From: Candidatus Melainabacteria bacterium
Lineage (GTDB): Bacteria; Cyanobacteriota; Vampirovibrionia; Obscuribacterales; Obscuribacteraceae
DNA length: 64,000 nt
Reading direction: 5' to 3'
Assembly: GCA_016716405.1 (NCBI GenBank)
Contig: JADJWK010000001.1
Span: 2,728,001 to 2,792,000, forward strand
Shown: one piece after another, positions 50,505-59,141 of the stretch
Layout of the letters: the number at the start of each line of letters is the position of its first letter
Position numbering within the stretch: the stretch's first letter is position 1
Position numbers and translations under genes: made by a program
The notes under the pieces: generated by a model
Told to the model about the DNA's origin: nothing
The model's input: only the letters and a program-made list of their open reading frames with translations
The model's database searches: none

Positions 50505-52643
50505 ATGTCAGCAATATTATCGCGAAACGACAGGCTCGGCGGAGGTCACTATACGGTGATCAAGGAGCTCGGCGTCGGTGGCATGGGCGTCGTCTATCAC
50601 TGCCGGGACGAGTTCCTGCAGAGGGATGTGGCGATCAAGATGCTCCTTCCGGAGCTTCTGAAGAACCCCCGCAATCTCGAGGTTTTTACCCAGGAAGCCA
50701 GGCTCGCCGCTCATCTCGAGCACCCCAATATCGTCACGGTCTACGATATCGGGGTCGAGGACAGGGAAAATAAGAGCCATCACTTCGTGGCCATGGAGTA
50801 TCTGCCCGGGGGCAATCTCGGCAGTCAGACCGCTGCGGGGGCTCTGCCCGTCGAGCATGCCCTGAACTGGATGAAGCAGCTAGCCAACGGTCTCTATTTC
50901 GCCCACAAGAAAAATGTCATTCACCAGGACATCAAAGCTGACAATATCTTCATAACCACCGAAGGCGATTTGAAAATCGGTGATTTCGGTCTGGCTCGCC
51001 TGATGGAGAACAAGGTCTTCATCAATCCGTCCACCAAAGGCATGGGCACACCGGCTTATATGTCCCCGGAGCTCTGCCGGGGCGAGCAGCAGGACCATCG
51101 CTCGGATATCTATTCTCTGGGCGTGCTTTTCTTCGAGATGGCCACCGGCCAGCTTCCTTACCGGGCCGAAGGCATGATCGAGATGGCGATGAAGCACACC
51201 ACCGCCCCCATACCTTCGGTGAGGCGCATAAACAGCCAGGTTCCGGCGGTGATTGACAAGATGATCCGGCGCATGATGGAGAAGCTGCCGGAGGACCGCT
51301 TCCAGTCCCTGGCGGAGGTAATCAAGATCCTGGACGACCTGATCTTCGAGCTGCGTGTCGCTCGTATGGGTCTCAAGGAAGAGCAGACTCAGAAGTCCAG
51401 AGAGGATAGAAAGCCTGAGCCCGAAAAAACACCTGAGAAGAAACCTGAGAGAAAGCCGGAGAATAAACCCGATAAGAAGACTCAGGACGAGCGGATGAAG
51501 GCCGCCGGCATCAAGCTTCCCGAGCAGGTCGGACCGATCCGGCAGCCCACGGTGGACATCGAGAAGCATGGAAAACATGCAAAGGATTTGCGGAGCCCCC
51601 GCATCTCAGCCGGAGCAGTACCGGTTCTCGAGGGGCTCAACCCGCTGCTCACCGAGCGCTGGCGCTTCGCCACCGGAGGACCGGTCGGCTGGGAGTCCAT
51701 GCCGATACTGAGCGAGAGCGACCACAAGGTGCTTATCGCTTCTACCGATGGTTTGCTCTACAAGCTCGAGCCCGAAGACGGATCCCTCATCTGGTCAAGC
51801 GATCTCGGCGACTCGATTATGGGAAGCCCGGTTGTGCGGGGCAATCATCTTTTTGCTGCCAGCGCCGAAGGAATCCTCCACCAGGTCGAGGCATCAACCG
51901 GGGCGCACGGTTGGAAGCGCGATCTGGAGGGGAGCGTCGTCTCCTCCCCGGCAGTCTGGGGTCAGAAAGTGCTGGTTGCCACCAAGGAAGGGCGTCTATG
52001 CTGTCTCGACGCCGAGACCGGCGAAGGGCTATGGGCCTATGACTCCGGTCATGCCGTGGTGGGGGGTCTGAGCATCTATGGCAATCTGGTCTTTTTCGGC
52101 AACCGCGGCAAGCGGGTCATCTGTCTCGATCTGAGGACCGGGCGCAAGGTCTGGCGCGCCAAGGTTGATGGACCGGTGGTGACGAGCCCGGCGGTGTCGG
52201 TGGATAGTCTTTATGTAGGCACCCAGAAAGGTACTTTCTACGCTATCGATGTGGAGAGCGGTCAGACCCTCTGGGAATACCCTACCTCCCAGGGGATCAT
52301 CGCCGGCGCCCAGATCATTTTCACCTCGGTCATCTTTTGCAGTCAGGACAAGTGGCTGTATTGCTGCGAGAAATACGACGGCAGTCTCAAATGGAAAGCG
52401 GCGGTGAAAGGTCGGGTGCAGGCCAGTCTCGCCTCGGCGGCGAAGACCGTGATCGCGGTCTCGAAAGAAGGATGGATGCAGGCCTTCGACATCCATATCG
52501 GACAGCTCCGCTGGCAGAAGAATTTCGCCACCCGGCTGGAATCAAGACCCCTGGTACTTTCCGACGGCATGATCGTGGCCTCGGTGGACGGTCTGGTCAC
52601 TTACTATTCTTTCGGCGCCGAGGTCTTGAAAAAGTCGGCCTGA
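50505..52643 (+). CDS. Soluble Ser/Thr protein kinase fused to a PQQ-like beta-propeller
   Basis: 712 residues. The kinase domain (16-285) has LGVGGMGVVY, K45 (VAIKMLL), HQDIKADN with D142, DFG (160-162) and SPEL. The loop is HQD instead of HRD, so it belongs to the non-RD type. A Lys/Pro/Glu-rich charged linker (about 290-345) connects to a propeller of PQQ/WD40-like repeats (about 385-705: LLYKLEPEDGSLIWSSDLGD, GRLCCLDAETGEGLWAYDSG). No membrane helix separates the parts, so the sensor is in the cytoplasm. Role unknown; in other bacteria such fusions sense metabolites. Confidence 0.9.
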   Translation: MSAILSRNDRLGGGHYTVIKELGVGGMGVVYHCRDEFLQRDVAIKMLLPELLKNPRNLEVFTQEARLAAHLEHPNIVTVYDIGVEDRENKSHHFVAMEYLPGGNLGSQTAAGALPVEHALNWMKQLANGLYFAHKKNVIHQDIKADNIFITTEGDLKIGDFGLARLMENKVFINPSTKGMGTPAYMSPELCRGEQQDHRSDIYSLGVLFFEMATGQLPYRAEGMIEMAMKHTTAPIPSVRRINSQVPAVIDKMIRRMMEKLPEDRFQSLAEVIKILDDLIFELRVARMGLKEEQTQKSREDRKPEPEKTPEKKPERKPENKPDKKTQDERMKAAGIKLPEQVGPIRQPTVDIEKHGKHAKDLRSPRISAGAVPVLEGLNPLLTERWRFATGGPVGWESMPILSESDHKVLIASTDGLLYKLEPEDGSLIWSSDLGDSIMGSPVVRGNHLFAASAEGILHQVEASTGAHGWKRDLEGSVVSSPAVWGQKVLVATKEGRLCCLDAETGEGLWAYDSGHAVVGGLSIYGNLVFFGNRGKRVICLDLRTGRKVWRAKVDGPVVTSPAVSVDSLYVGTQKGTFYAIDVESGQTLWEYPTSQGIIAGAQIIFTSVIFCSQDKWLYCCEKYDGSLKWKAAVKGRVQASLASAAKTVIAVSKEGWMQAFDIHIGQLRWQKNFATRLESRPLVLSDGMIVASVDGLVTYYSFGAEVLKKSA

Positions 52644-52652
52644 ATATACGAC

Positions 52653-53516
52653 TCAAGCAAGAATTCGGTCGATCGCAATGGCCAGGAATGCGAGAATGCT
52701 GACGATACCATTGACGGTGAAGAAAGCGGCGTTCACCCGGCTGAGATCGTCGGCCCTGACTATACTGTGCTCATAAACCAGCATCATGATCACCAGGGCG
52801 ATACCGAGCCAGTAGAAGAGCCCCAGTCCCATTAGCAGACCGAGACCGAGAAGGCTGGCGGCTGTCACCATATGCAGTGCGCGCGCGATCCAGAGGGCGG
52901 TGCCCGGTCCAAAACGTGCCGGCATGCTGAAGAGTTTCTCCTGCCTGTCGAAAGAGACGTCCTGGCAGGCATAGATGATATCGAAACCGGCCACCCAGGT
53001 GCAGACAGCCAGAGCCAGCACCCAGGGAGCCGGTCCGGCAAGCGTCCCTCCTGCAGCCACCCAGCCTCCCAGGGCCGCACCGCCCAGAGCTATGCCCAGG
53101 ACTATGTGACAGAGCCAGGTGAAACGCTTGGTGAAAGAATAGAAGCTCAGCCAGATTACCGCTATGGGAGACAGTTTCAGGCAGAGCGGCGGGAGCTGGC
53201 TGGCGGCGCCGAGCATGACGGCGAATGAGATGACGGTAAAGATGAGAGCCTGGCTCTTGCTTATGCGTCCCGCCGGGATGGCTCGATCGCTTGTCCTGGG
53301 ATTCTTGCCGTCTATCTCGGCGTCGATGAGACGGTTGAGAGTCATGGCTGCTGCCCGGGCGCCGGCAAAAGCCAGGACGGTGAAGAAGATCACCATCAGG
53401 GGCGGTACTTTTCCGAAAGCCAGTATGAGACCGGAGAGCGCAAAAGGCAGAGCGAAGACCGTGTGCTCGATCTTGATCATCTCCGACCATTCTCTAATCA
53501 TTTGCATTTCGCTCAT
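52653..53516 (-). CDS. UbiA-family prenyltransferase (4-hydroxybenzoate polyprenyltransferase/MqnP-like)
   Basis: 287-residue membrane protein with about eight helices. Two aspartate-rich motifs are visible: NRLIDAEIDGKNPRT (NxxxDxxxD) and DIIYACQDVSFDRQEKL. The start MIKIEHTVFALPFALSG resembles UbiA/MqnP of the quinone pathways, where the enzyme attaches a polyprenyl chain to a ring precursor. Several in-frame ATGs (53528, 53516, 53507) are candidate starts; I use 53516. It ends 9 bases from the convergent kinase. A second UbiA homologue is at 61637-62599. Confidence 0.88.
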   Translation of the reverse strand: MSEMQMIREWSEMIKIEHTVFALPFALSGLILAFGKVPPLMVIFFTVLAFAGARAAAMTLNRLIDAEIDGKNPRTSDRAIPAGRISKSQALIFTVISFAVMLGAASQLPPLCLKLSPIAVIWLSFYSFTKRFTWLCHIVLGIALGGAALGGWVAAGGTLAGPAPWVLALAVCTWVAGFDIIYACQDVSFDRQEKLFSMPARFGPGTALWIARALHMVTAASLLGLGLLMGLGLFYWLGIALVIMMLVYEHSIVRADDLSRVNAAFFTVNGIVSILAFLAIAIDRILA

Positions 53517-53667
53517 TTGATAGCACATTTCGGCTTTATGTGAAACGAGAAGACTTGAATAATTGCCGGGCTACTGGCATGATAAGCTGATACGGAGCGG
53601 CTGAGAGGCGCATTCTCCTCAGTCCCCGATTGTAAAGTCAAGAGGTTGTCGTCAGAGGTTGTCGTCA

Positions 53668-54195
53668 ATGAATTCCAGTTCCAAAGGCTCTATGTCGCAG
53701 GCACCGGAGAAGACCATCGATCTGCAAGGCGTGGCTGCATTCGCCAGCCTGGTCGATCTTCTCGCCCAGGAGCTGGGCACCTCGGCAGGAAAGATGCAGG
53801 GTCAGCTCCCGGAAGGACCCGACAGCTTCAACAAGCTCACCGGCGAGATCGAGCTCAACAACAAGGGCTTCGTTCGCCGGCTGATCCTGCTAGCTCAACC
53901 GGGCTCTCCCCTCACCCTTCGCTTCCAGTGCGCCTGGAGCAAGGACGCAGGCGGCGGCCAGGTGGACGTGGTCGGCGGCATCACCGCCGACTATTATCTC
54001 GGTGCCACCGTCGAGCAAGTCATGCCCCAGGGTCGCGCCCTGGCTAGATATATCGAAGATATCTTTTCGGTGATGGACCGCATGGTCACCCTGGGACATT
54101 CCCAGAAGCTCTCGACCATGACCGTTCCTGTCTCGCAGATGGAAGCCTTCGAGCAGCAGGAAGAAGATCACCTGGTCACCCAGCTCGAGTCCTGA
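53668..54195 (+). CDS. Hypothetical protein
   Basis: 175 residues from ATG 53668 (AGAGG 9 bases upstream). No signal peptide. The central part (NKGFVRRLILLAQPGSPLTL, CAWSKDAGGGQVDVVGGITA) looks beta-rich and the tail is acidic. No family recognised. Overlaps the convergent ligase gene by 20 bases. A 13-base direct duplication precedes it (see findings). Confidence 0.6.
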   Translation: MNSSSKGSMSQAPEKTIDLQGVAAFASLVDLLAQELGTSAGKMQGQLPEGPDSFNKLTGEIELNNKGFVRRLILLAQPGSPLTLRFQCAWSKDAGGGQVDVVGGITADYYLGATVEQVMPQGRALARYIEDIFSVMDRMVTLGHSQKLSTMTVPVSQMEAFEQQEEDHLVTQLES

Positions 54196-55729
54196 GCCCG
54201 GCCCGCAATTCCACACCGGTATCGCCAGCAGTGCTTATTTTGCTATAGAGCACTTTGCTGTTGTGCCGCCGATCAACAGGAATCGCCGGAACAACCACGA
54301 TCCTGACGCCCGGTATCGCAATCCGCGGTGGCCCTGCGCCGGGCTCGATCTCGATATAGAGGGTGGTGGCGCCGCCGCCCAGATAAGCTGCCCTGCTCAC
54401 TCCCGGGTGCGAAAGAGCGATCAGCTCCAGGCTCGACGAGTAGGCTGTATGCTCGCCCTCTCCACCGATCCTGCCGGTCAGCCAGAGACGCCCGTGATTG
54501 TCGAGATAACCGGTATCACCGGTGCGGTGCCAGATTCTGCCGTCTATCCTGACCTTTGTGCTCTTTTCGGCGGCGGGATCGAGATAGCCTTTCACCACAT
54601 GCTCGCCCGAAACCAGAATCTCTCCGGTGACTATATCCGGTCTTCCCGCTGCAATCTCGAGCTGCCGGCGCCCCGGATCTTGTTCTTCTTCCGGTCTCTT
54701 GCCCGGGACTATCATGATAGCCGTCGCCGGCTCTCCCACGAGTCTTCCGGCGCCCTGCTCCATGGCCAGCCGATCCCCGGCCGTCACCAGGCTGCTTGCG
54801 ATATGACCGATCGGCTCGGCTTCGCTGCTTCCATAGACCGTCACCAGGTCGCATCCGGGCAGGGCTTTTTCTACCCTGTCCACCAGGGCTGTGCTGACCA
54901 GACCGCCTCCGGTATGGATTGTCTTGAGGGAAGGCAGCGATTTCTTTCGGACCAGGAGCTCCTTCGCCAGGCGGTCCACGAGGCTGGGGGAAGCAAGAAG
55001 CCTTCCGGCTCCGCTTGCTTCGATCTCTCTGGTTATGGTCCTGATTCTCGCTTTTGCCGGGCTGGTGAGATCGGCTCTCGAGAGGACCGTGGTGGCACCG
55101 GCGGCCAGATTGGCCAGGACGAACATGGGCAGGCAGGTGAGCTCTATGGCTCCTTCTTCGATGGCCAGGCTCTCGGCCAGGACCTCGAACTGGGTCCTGA
55201 GAAAGCCGTGGGAGCGAGCGATTATCTTGGGTACGCCACCTGTCCCCGAGGTGAAGGTGATGACTGCCGGGTCATCGGGTGCGACATCGGCAGGCTCGAA
55301 ACGACTCTTGCTCTTTCCGGGCATATGCACCCGGGAGAGGAGCTTGGTCGGCACAGGGGCGAGCTGCCTGGAAAGGAGAAGGAAGACGCCCCTGCCGGAA
55401 GCGACCACCATGTCCGGTCTCAGTCTGCTGACGGCCTGCTCCAGGGCTGCCGCACCGGCGGTAAGGTCGACGAAGAGGGCCCTGGCACCAAGAGCGGTGA
55501 CTGCCAGTATAGAGATGTAGAGACTGGCTTTCATGGTCTCCAGAATCATCACCGTATCACCGGTTTTGATACCGGCATCGAGCAGGCGGCAGGCTCTTTC
55601 GCGGACAGCGCTGTCCAGCTCTCGATAGCTCAGGCTGCTGAGCGCGTAGCCGTCCACTCTCAGCAAAGCCGGTCTTTCCGGGTGGAGCCGGGCTCGCTTT
55701 TCGAGAATCGCGTAGATATTGCTATTCAT
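54176..55729 (-). CDS. AMP-forming acyl/aryl ligase (ANL superfamily)
   Basis: 517 residues from MNSNIYAILEKRARLHPERP; the longer frame to 55894 lies inside the upstream gene. The phosphate-binding loop is ITFTSGTGGVPKIIARSHG, followed by VYGSSEAEPIGHIASS and the adenine motif WHRTGDTGYLDNHGRLWLTG. The C-terminal signature VDRRHNSKVLYSK resembles the DxRHNxK pattern I associate with OleC-type beta-lactone synthetases more than with ordinary acyl-CoA ligases. It activates a carboxylate as acyl-AMP. Last of six genes on this strand; it overlaps the GNAT gene by 8 bases. Confidence 0.85.
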   Translation of the reverse strand: MNSNIYAILEKRARLHPERPALLRVDGYALSSLSYRELDSAVRERACRLLDAGIKTGDTVMILETMKASLYISILAVTALGARALFVDLTAGAAALEQAVSRLRPDMVVASGRGVFLLLSRQLAPVPTKLLSRVHMPGKSKSRFEPADVAPDDPAVITFTSGTGGVPKIIARSHGFLRTQFEVLAESLAIEEGAIELTCLPMFVLANLAAGATTVLSRADLTSPAKARIRTITREIEASGAGRLLASPSLVDRLAKELLVRKKSLPSLKTIHTGGGLVSTALVDRVEKALPGCDLVTVYGSSEAEPIGHIASSLVTAGDRLAMEQGAGRLVGEPATAIMIVPGKRPEEEQDPGRRQLEIAAGRPDIVTGEILVSGEHVVKGYLDPAAEKSTKVRIDGRIWHRTGDTGYLDNHGRLWLTGRIGGEGEHTAYSSSLELIALSHPGVSRAAYLGGGATTLYIEIEPGAGPPRIAIPGVRIVVVPAIPVDRRHNSKVLYSKISTAGDTGVELRAGLRTRAG

Positions 55730-56606
55730 GTAGATAAAGCGCATAGCGGCGCAGAAGGTCGGCATCGGCACTGAATGTGCCGGAGCGATTGTCGTCCTTG
55801 TACAGCGCGTGGATGATTTTTTCGTAGCCGAGCTCCGCGGCTCTCTCGTGACAGGCAGAGACCAGACCCAGACCGAGACCCCTGAAGGAGTCACCGCTCA
55901 GGCGTGCCAGGGACTTGATCACCACGGTATCGTCGCGTCCACTGGCCAGGAGCTTGTTGGGCAGGGCGAGGAGAAAGCCCGCCATCGAGCCGTCTTTCTC
56001 GGCGATGAAAACCAGCCGCTCGTCTATGATCTGCACCAGGGGCTCGTACATGGCAGTGAACTGGTTTTGGCTTATGGGGCTGTAGAGGAAATTGTCCTTG
56101 AAAGAGTCGATGGCAATCCTGTACATGCCGGCAAGCTCTTCTAATGATCGGTCTTTTCGGAAGGACCTGATCAGGAAGCCACGCTTTTGCAGTCTCTCGA
56201 GCGCCTCTCCGCTCCGGTCGAAGTCTTTTTCGGCAGCGACGATGGCGGAGGCATATGAGGCTATTTGCCTGAATCCGGCTGCCTCGAAATGATGGACATA
56301 TTCTTTCGGAGTAAGGCACTCCAGGGCGAAAGGCGGGCTATCGAAGCCCTCGGTGGTGAGGCGGTACTGATTCCAGGTGCTGCCGTTCATGGGGCCGACC
56401 ACGGTCTTTATGCCCAGCTCCTCGAATTTGCGGCAGGCGCTGTGGAGAAGCTCCACCCCGGTGGCTGCGTCTCTTGCCCGGTAATCGCCGAGTATCCCGA
56501 CCCGGCGTCCTTTCAGGGTCGGCGTGTCGCTGTGCCAGAGGGAGAAGCCTCCGACCTCGAAGCCTTTCTCATCTCTGGCGATCAATTGGAAATCAGGTGT
56601 GTTCAT
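55722..56606 (-). CDS. GNAT-like acyltransferase
   Basis: 294 residues from MNTPDFQLIARDEKGFEVGG (the 56711 start would overlap the preceding gene). Two GNAT-like halves: VGILGDYRARDAATGVELLH in the first, and AEKDGSMAGFLLALPNKLLA then FRGLGLGLVSACHERAAELG, with an RGxGLG acetyl-CoA loop, in the second. HALYKDDNRSGTFSADADLL ends it. It probably transfers an acyl group to an amine or hydroxyl. In the operon it sits between the membrane kinase-like protein and the AMP ligase, whose acyl-AMP or acyl-CoA product could be its donor. Confidence 0.75.
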   Translation of the reverse strand: MNTPDFQLIARDEKGFEVGGFSLWHSDTPTLKGRRVGILGDYRARDAATGVELLHSACRKFEELGIKTVVGPMNGSTWNQYRLTTEGFDSPPFALECLTPKEYVHHFEAAGFRQIASYASAIVAAEKDFDRSGEALERLQKRGFLIRSFRKDRSLEELAGMYRIAIDSFKDNFLYSPISQNQFTAMYEPLVQIIDERLVFIAEKDGSMAGFLLALPNKLLASGRDDTVVIKSLARLSGDSFRGLGLGLVSACHERAAELGYEKIIHALYKDDNRSGTFSADADLLRRYALYLHE

Positions 56607-56667
56607 ATGAACAGTCTGACGTACTCCCGTCCCCGGTAGTGCCCGGAAGAAGCAGTTCGGCAACTGT

Positions 56668-57981
56668 TCAGATGAGGGCCAGAAAACCCAGGACCGAAGA
56701 CATGGCGGCAAAGAGAGCCTGTTTGATCCAGCGGGTCGATCTGGTCGCCGGGACCCGGTCTCTGGTGTTCACCAGATAGAAAAGAAATGCCGGGGCGCCG
56801 ATGGCAATGGGCGCCAGGAAGAGCACCAGCATGATCATTTTCGGGTCTTTATTGAGCAGCAGGAAAGGAAGACAGAGGAGACACCAGGCTTTCATGGTGG
56901 CAAGAACGATTGCATGGACATGGGGCCTGTCTATGCCCGAGAAGCGCATATGGGCTATGGCGATGATCGCTGCGTGACAGGCGAAAGTGAGGGTATAGGG
57001 AAAGATGAAGTCTTGAGAGCGGCTCGAGAAGAGGAGCCAGACGATTCCTGCCGATGCCACCGAGATGACGGCATATATAGAATGGCTGCTTCTCAGATCG
57101 CGATAGCGGGCGGGCAATAGGATCCTGTAGGTGCCGTAGAGAAGCACCGGGCTGAGAGCCCAGAGCGGTCCGCCCAGAATCCAGGCGAAATAGCAGAAGA
57201 GCGCCACTCCGGCGATGGCGCTGCCGTTGAGGGTGGTCTTCCGGCGCGCGATAATGATCGCGGCGGCGAGGCCTACAAGAATCAACATACGCATGCCCAG
57301 GTCCGCAGCGGCCAGGCTCATATGTGTCTTGAGGGCGAGATAGCTGCCCAGGGGAACAAGAAGATTGTCGAGACCCTTCCAGGCGATCGCCTCGAAGAGC
57401 ATGGCTATGAGCGCCACTATCCCGGCAAGAGCCAGGCACTGCGCCGCAGGCAGGGGACCGGTAAGGGAGATTATGATGGCGGTGACAGCAAAAGTGATGA
57501 GGGCGAAGGCGAGGCTGCCTTCGGTGGTCTTGATACCGTCGGCGGTGTGGAAGCGGCGGCGCCCGAAACGCATGCCGATAAGAGCCGAGCCGGCATCGGC
57601 AAAAGTCAGGATGGCCACGGGGATCATATAGAGGGGCTGGCTGCCTCCGGCAAGGAGAAAGACCAGGCCCACGGCCAGGGGGAAACAGATCTCGCCTATG
57701 GAAGACCGCCCCCGGGCGCAGACCACCGGCGCCCAGGCTCTCATATTCGATACTTTCACCAGGCAGATGAAAAGGCTGGCGAAGATCGAGAGGGTGACCA
57801 CCGGCCAGGGCGCCTGGAAGATCCAGGGGAAGCTCAGGGTAAGGGTGCCCATGAAGATATGAAGGGTCTTCCTGATGCTCTCGGCATTGCTCCCGTCATC
57901 TTTGCGAAGACCCGAAAGAAGGTGGATCACCGACACGAGGGCGGCCATGACCAGAGACATCGCTGTGAAAGCCGCGGTCAT
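56668..57981 (-). CDS. Membrane phytol/dolichol-kinase-like protein with second membrane domain
   Basis: 437 residues, about 14 hydrophobic helices. The first half has the CTP-dependent polyprenol kinase/cytidylyltransferase family motifs: SIRKTLHIFMG near the start and FADAGSALIGMRFGRRRFHT then KTTEGSLAFALITF. The second half (about 235-420, AIIIARRKTTLNGSAIAGVAL) resembles DUF92, the family of plant phytyl-phosphate kinase, but only loosely. If right, one chain would carry out both phosphorylations of a prenyl alcohol. The start overlaps the stop of the DUF3419 gene (ATGA). Confidence 0.7.
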   Translation of the reverse strand: MTAAFTAMSLVMAALVSVIHLLSGLRKDDGSNAESIRKTLHIFMGTLTLSFPWIFQAPWPVVTLSIFASLFICLVKVSNMRAWAPVVCARGRSSIGEICFPLAVGLVFLLAGGSQPLYMIPVAILTFADAGSALIGMRFGRRRFHTADGIKTTEGSLAFALITFAVTAIIISLTGPLPAAQCLALAGIVALIAMLFEAIAWKGLDNLLVPLGSYLALKTHMSLAAADLGMRMLILVGLAAAIIIARRKTTLNGSAIAGVALFCYFAWILGGPLWALSPVLLYGTYRILLPARYRDLRSSHSIYAVISVASAGIVWLLFSSRSQDFIFPYTLTFACHAAIIAIAHMRFSGIDRPHVHAIVLATMKAWCLLCLPFLLLNKDPKMIMLVLFLAPIAIGAPAFLFYLVNTRDRVPATRSTRWIKQALFAAMSSVLGFLALI

Positions 57982-59129
57982 GCGGCTACTTCCTCGAGAA
58001 CGAAGTCAGTATAGAAGAAGGTCCGATTTCTTTTGTAGAGGTCCCGGGATTCATTTTCTCTGGCCCTGATGCCAAGGGCATTGTCCGGATTTTGGCCGGT
58101 TTCGGCATGGCGGCTCACTAGCATGTTCCAGTAAGCAAGCCGGGCGCCTTTCGCGCAGCGGGTCCGGATCAGAGCCAGGGCCTGCCGGTAAGAGTCCTCG
58201 GACATATACTCGAAGATGTCGCTCAAATTGAAGCAGTCGATGGCTCTGGCCGATACCGGATAGCTCGTCAGAAAGTCCTCCAGGGAGGACTTTTCGATTG
58301 TAAGACGATTGATGTTTCTTTTGATCGCCTCATAATTCTCCTTCTGAAGCCAGAAAGGCAGGACATCGCCGAATCCGCCCAGAAGGATATAGCTCAGGTA
58401 GGGATTCCGGGACGGATCTTGCTCTACCAGGGCATGCTCGATGGAGCCCCGCAGGAAGTCCGGAAGGCTCGATTCGACATATTTGAAGAAGGATCGATCT
58501 CTACCGAGGGCTCCCATGACGGTGTTCGAGAAGAAGATCGCCAGGAGCAGGCGAAATCGCCAGGTCATGAAACGCCTCTTGAAGAATTCCCGGCGCTCCA
58601 CGAGGCTCTTGCCCGGGCGGAGAAGTTCTTCGATGGTCTTCTTAGAATGGACCAGGGGAAGGAGAGTCTCGCGAAAGATGGCGAAATAGCGCTCGAATTT
58701 GCCGCTTCCTGCGATACCGGATTCGATGGCGCTCTCGTTGCCATGGAAGAAGTCCCGGGCCGCCTCGCTCAGAAACGGGCTCACCAGGTTGAAAAGAAAC
58801 CGGGGCGCGAGATTTTGATCTGAGGAGAGGCGATAGCCGAAAAGGCAGAGCAGCTGCTCGTAGCTGAGATGCTCTATGGCTCTGGCTTTCAACTCGGTAA
58901 GGTAGAGCTGGGCCGGATTGAGATCGATGGCTATAACTCGAGCGGGGTCGCAGCTCAGAAGGGCCAGGGAATTGTCCCCGGCGGAGGCGATGGAAAGACA
59001 GGTGTCACCGGGACGAATCTTGAGAGCGTCCAGCACCACTTCCGTGTCTTCCCAGCACTGGGAATAGCGAATGAAGGTGAAGTCGGCCCGGCTCGCGATT
59101 TCAGAACTCTCGATTTTGTTGTTTCGCAT
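57978..59129 (-). CDS. BtaA/DUF3419 family 3-amino-3-carboxypropyl transferase
   Basis: 383 residues. Signature FIRYSQCWEDTEVVLDALKI and TCLSIASAGDNSLALLSCDP (SAM-binding), then VIAIDLNPAQLYLTELKARA, GRDRSFFKYVESSLPDF, YLSYILLGGFGDVLPFWL, and SDIFEYMSEDSYRQAL near the end. BtaA moves the aminocarboxypropyl group of SAM onto diacylglycerol, giving the betaine-lipid head group. No BtaB methyltransferase lies nearby, so the acceptor or final product may differ. Follows the PEP-synthase-like gene after 12 bases, with AGAGAAAGAAG before ATG. Confidence 0.88.
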   Translation of the reverse strand: MRNNKIESSEIASRADFTFIRYSQCWEDTEVVLDALKIRPGDTCLSIASAGDNSLALLSCDPARVIAIDLNPAQLYLTELKARAIEHLSYEQLLCLFGYRLSSDQNLAPRFLFNLVSPFLSEAARDFFHGNESAIESGIAGSGKFERYFAIFRETLLPLVHSKKTIEELLRPGKSLVERREFFKRRFMTWRFRLLLAIFFSNTVMGALGRDRSFFKYVESSLPDFLRGSIEHALVEQDPSRNPYLSYILLGGFGDVLPFWLQKENYEAIKRNINRLTIEKSSLEDFLTSYPVSARAIDCFNLSDIFEYMSEDSYRQALALIRTRCAKGARLAYWNMLVSRHAETGQNPDNALGIRARENESRDLYKRNRTFFYTDFVLEEVAA

Positions 59130-59141
59130 CTTCTTTCTCTC

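Noticed and set aside
54263..55774. Plus-strand ORF of 503 codons
   Set aside because: Antisense to the AMP ligase, whose motifs are unmistakable.
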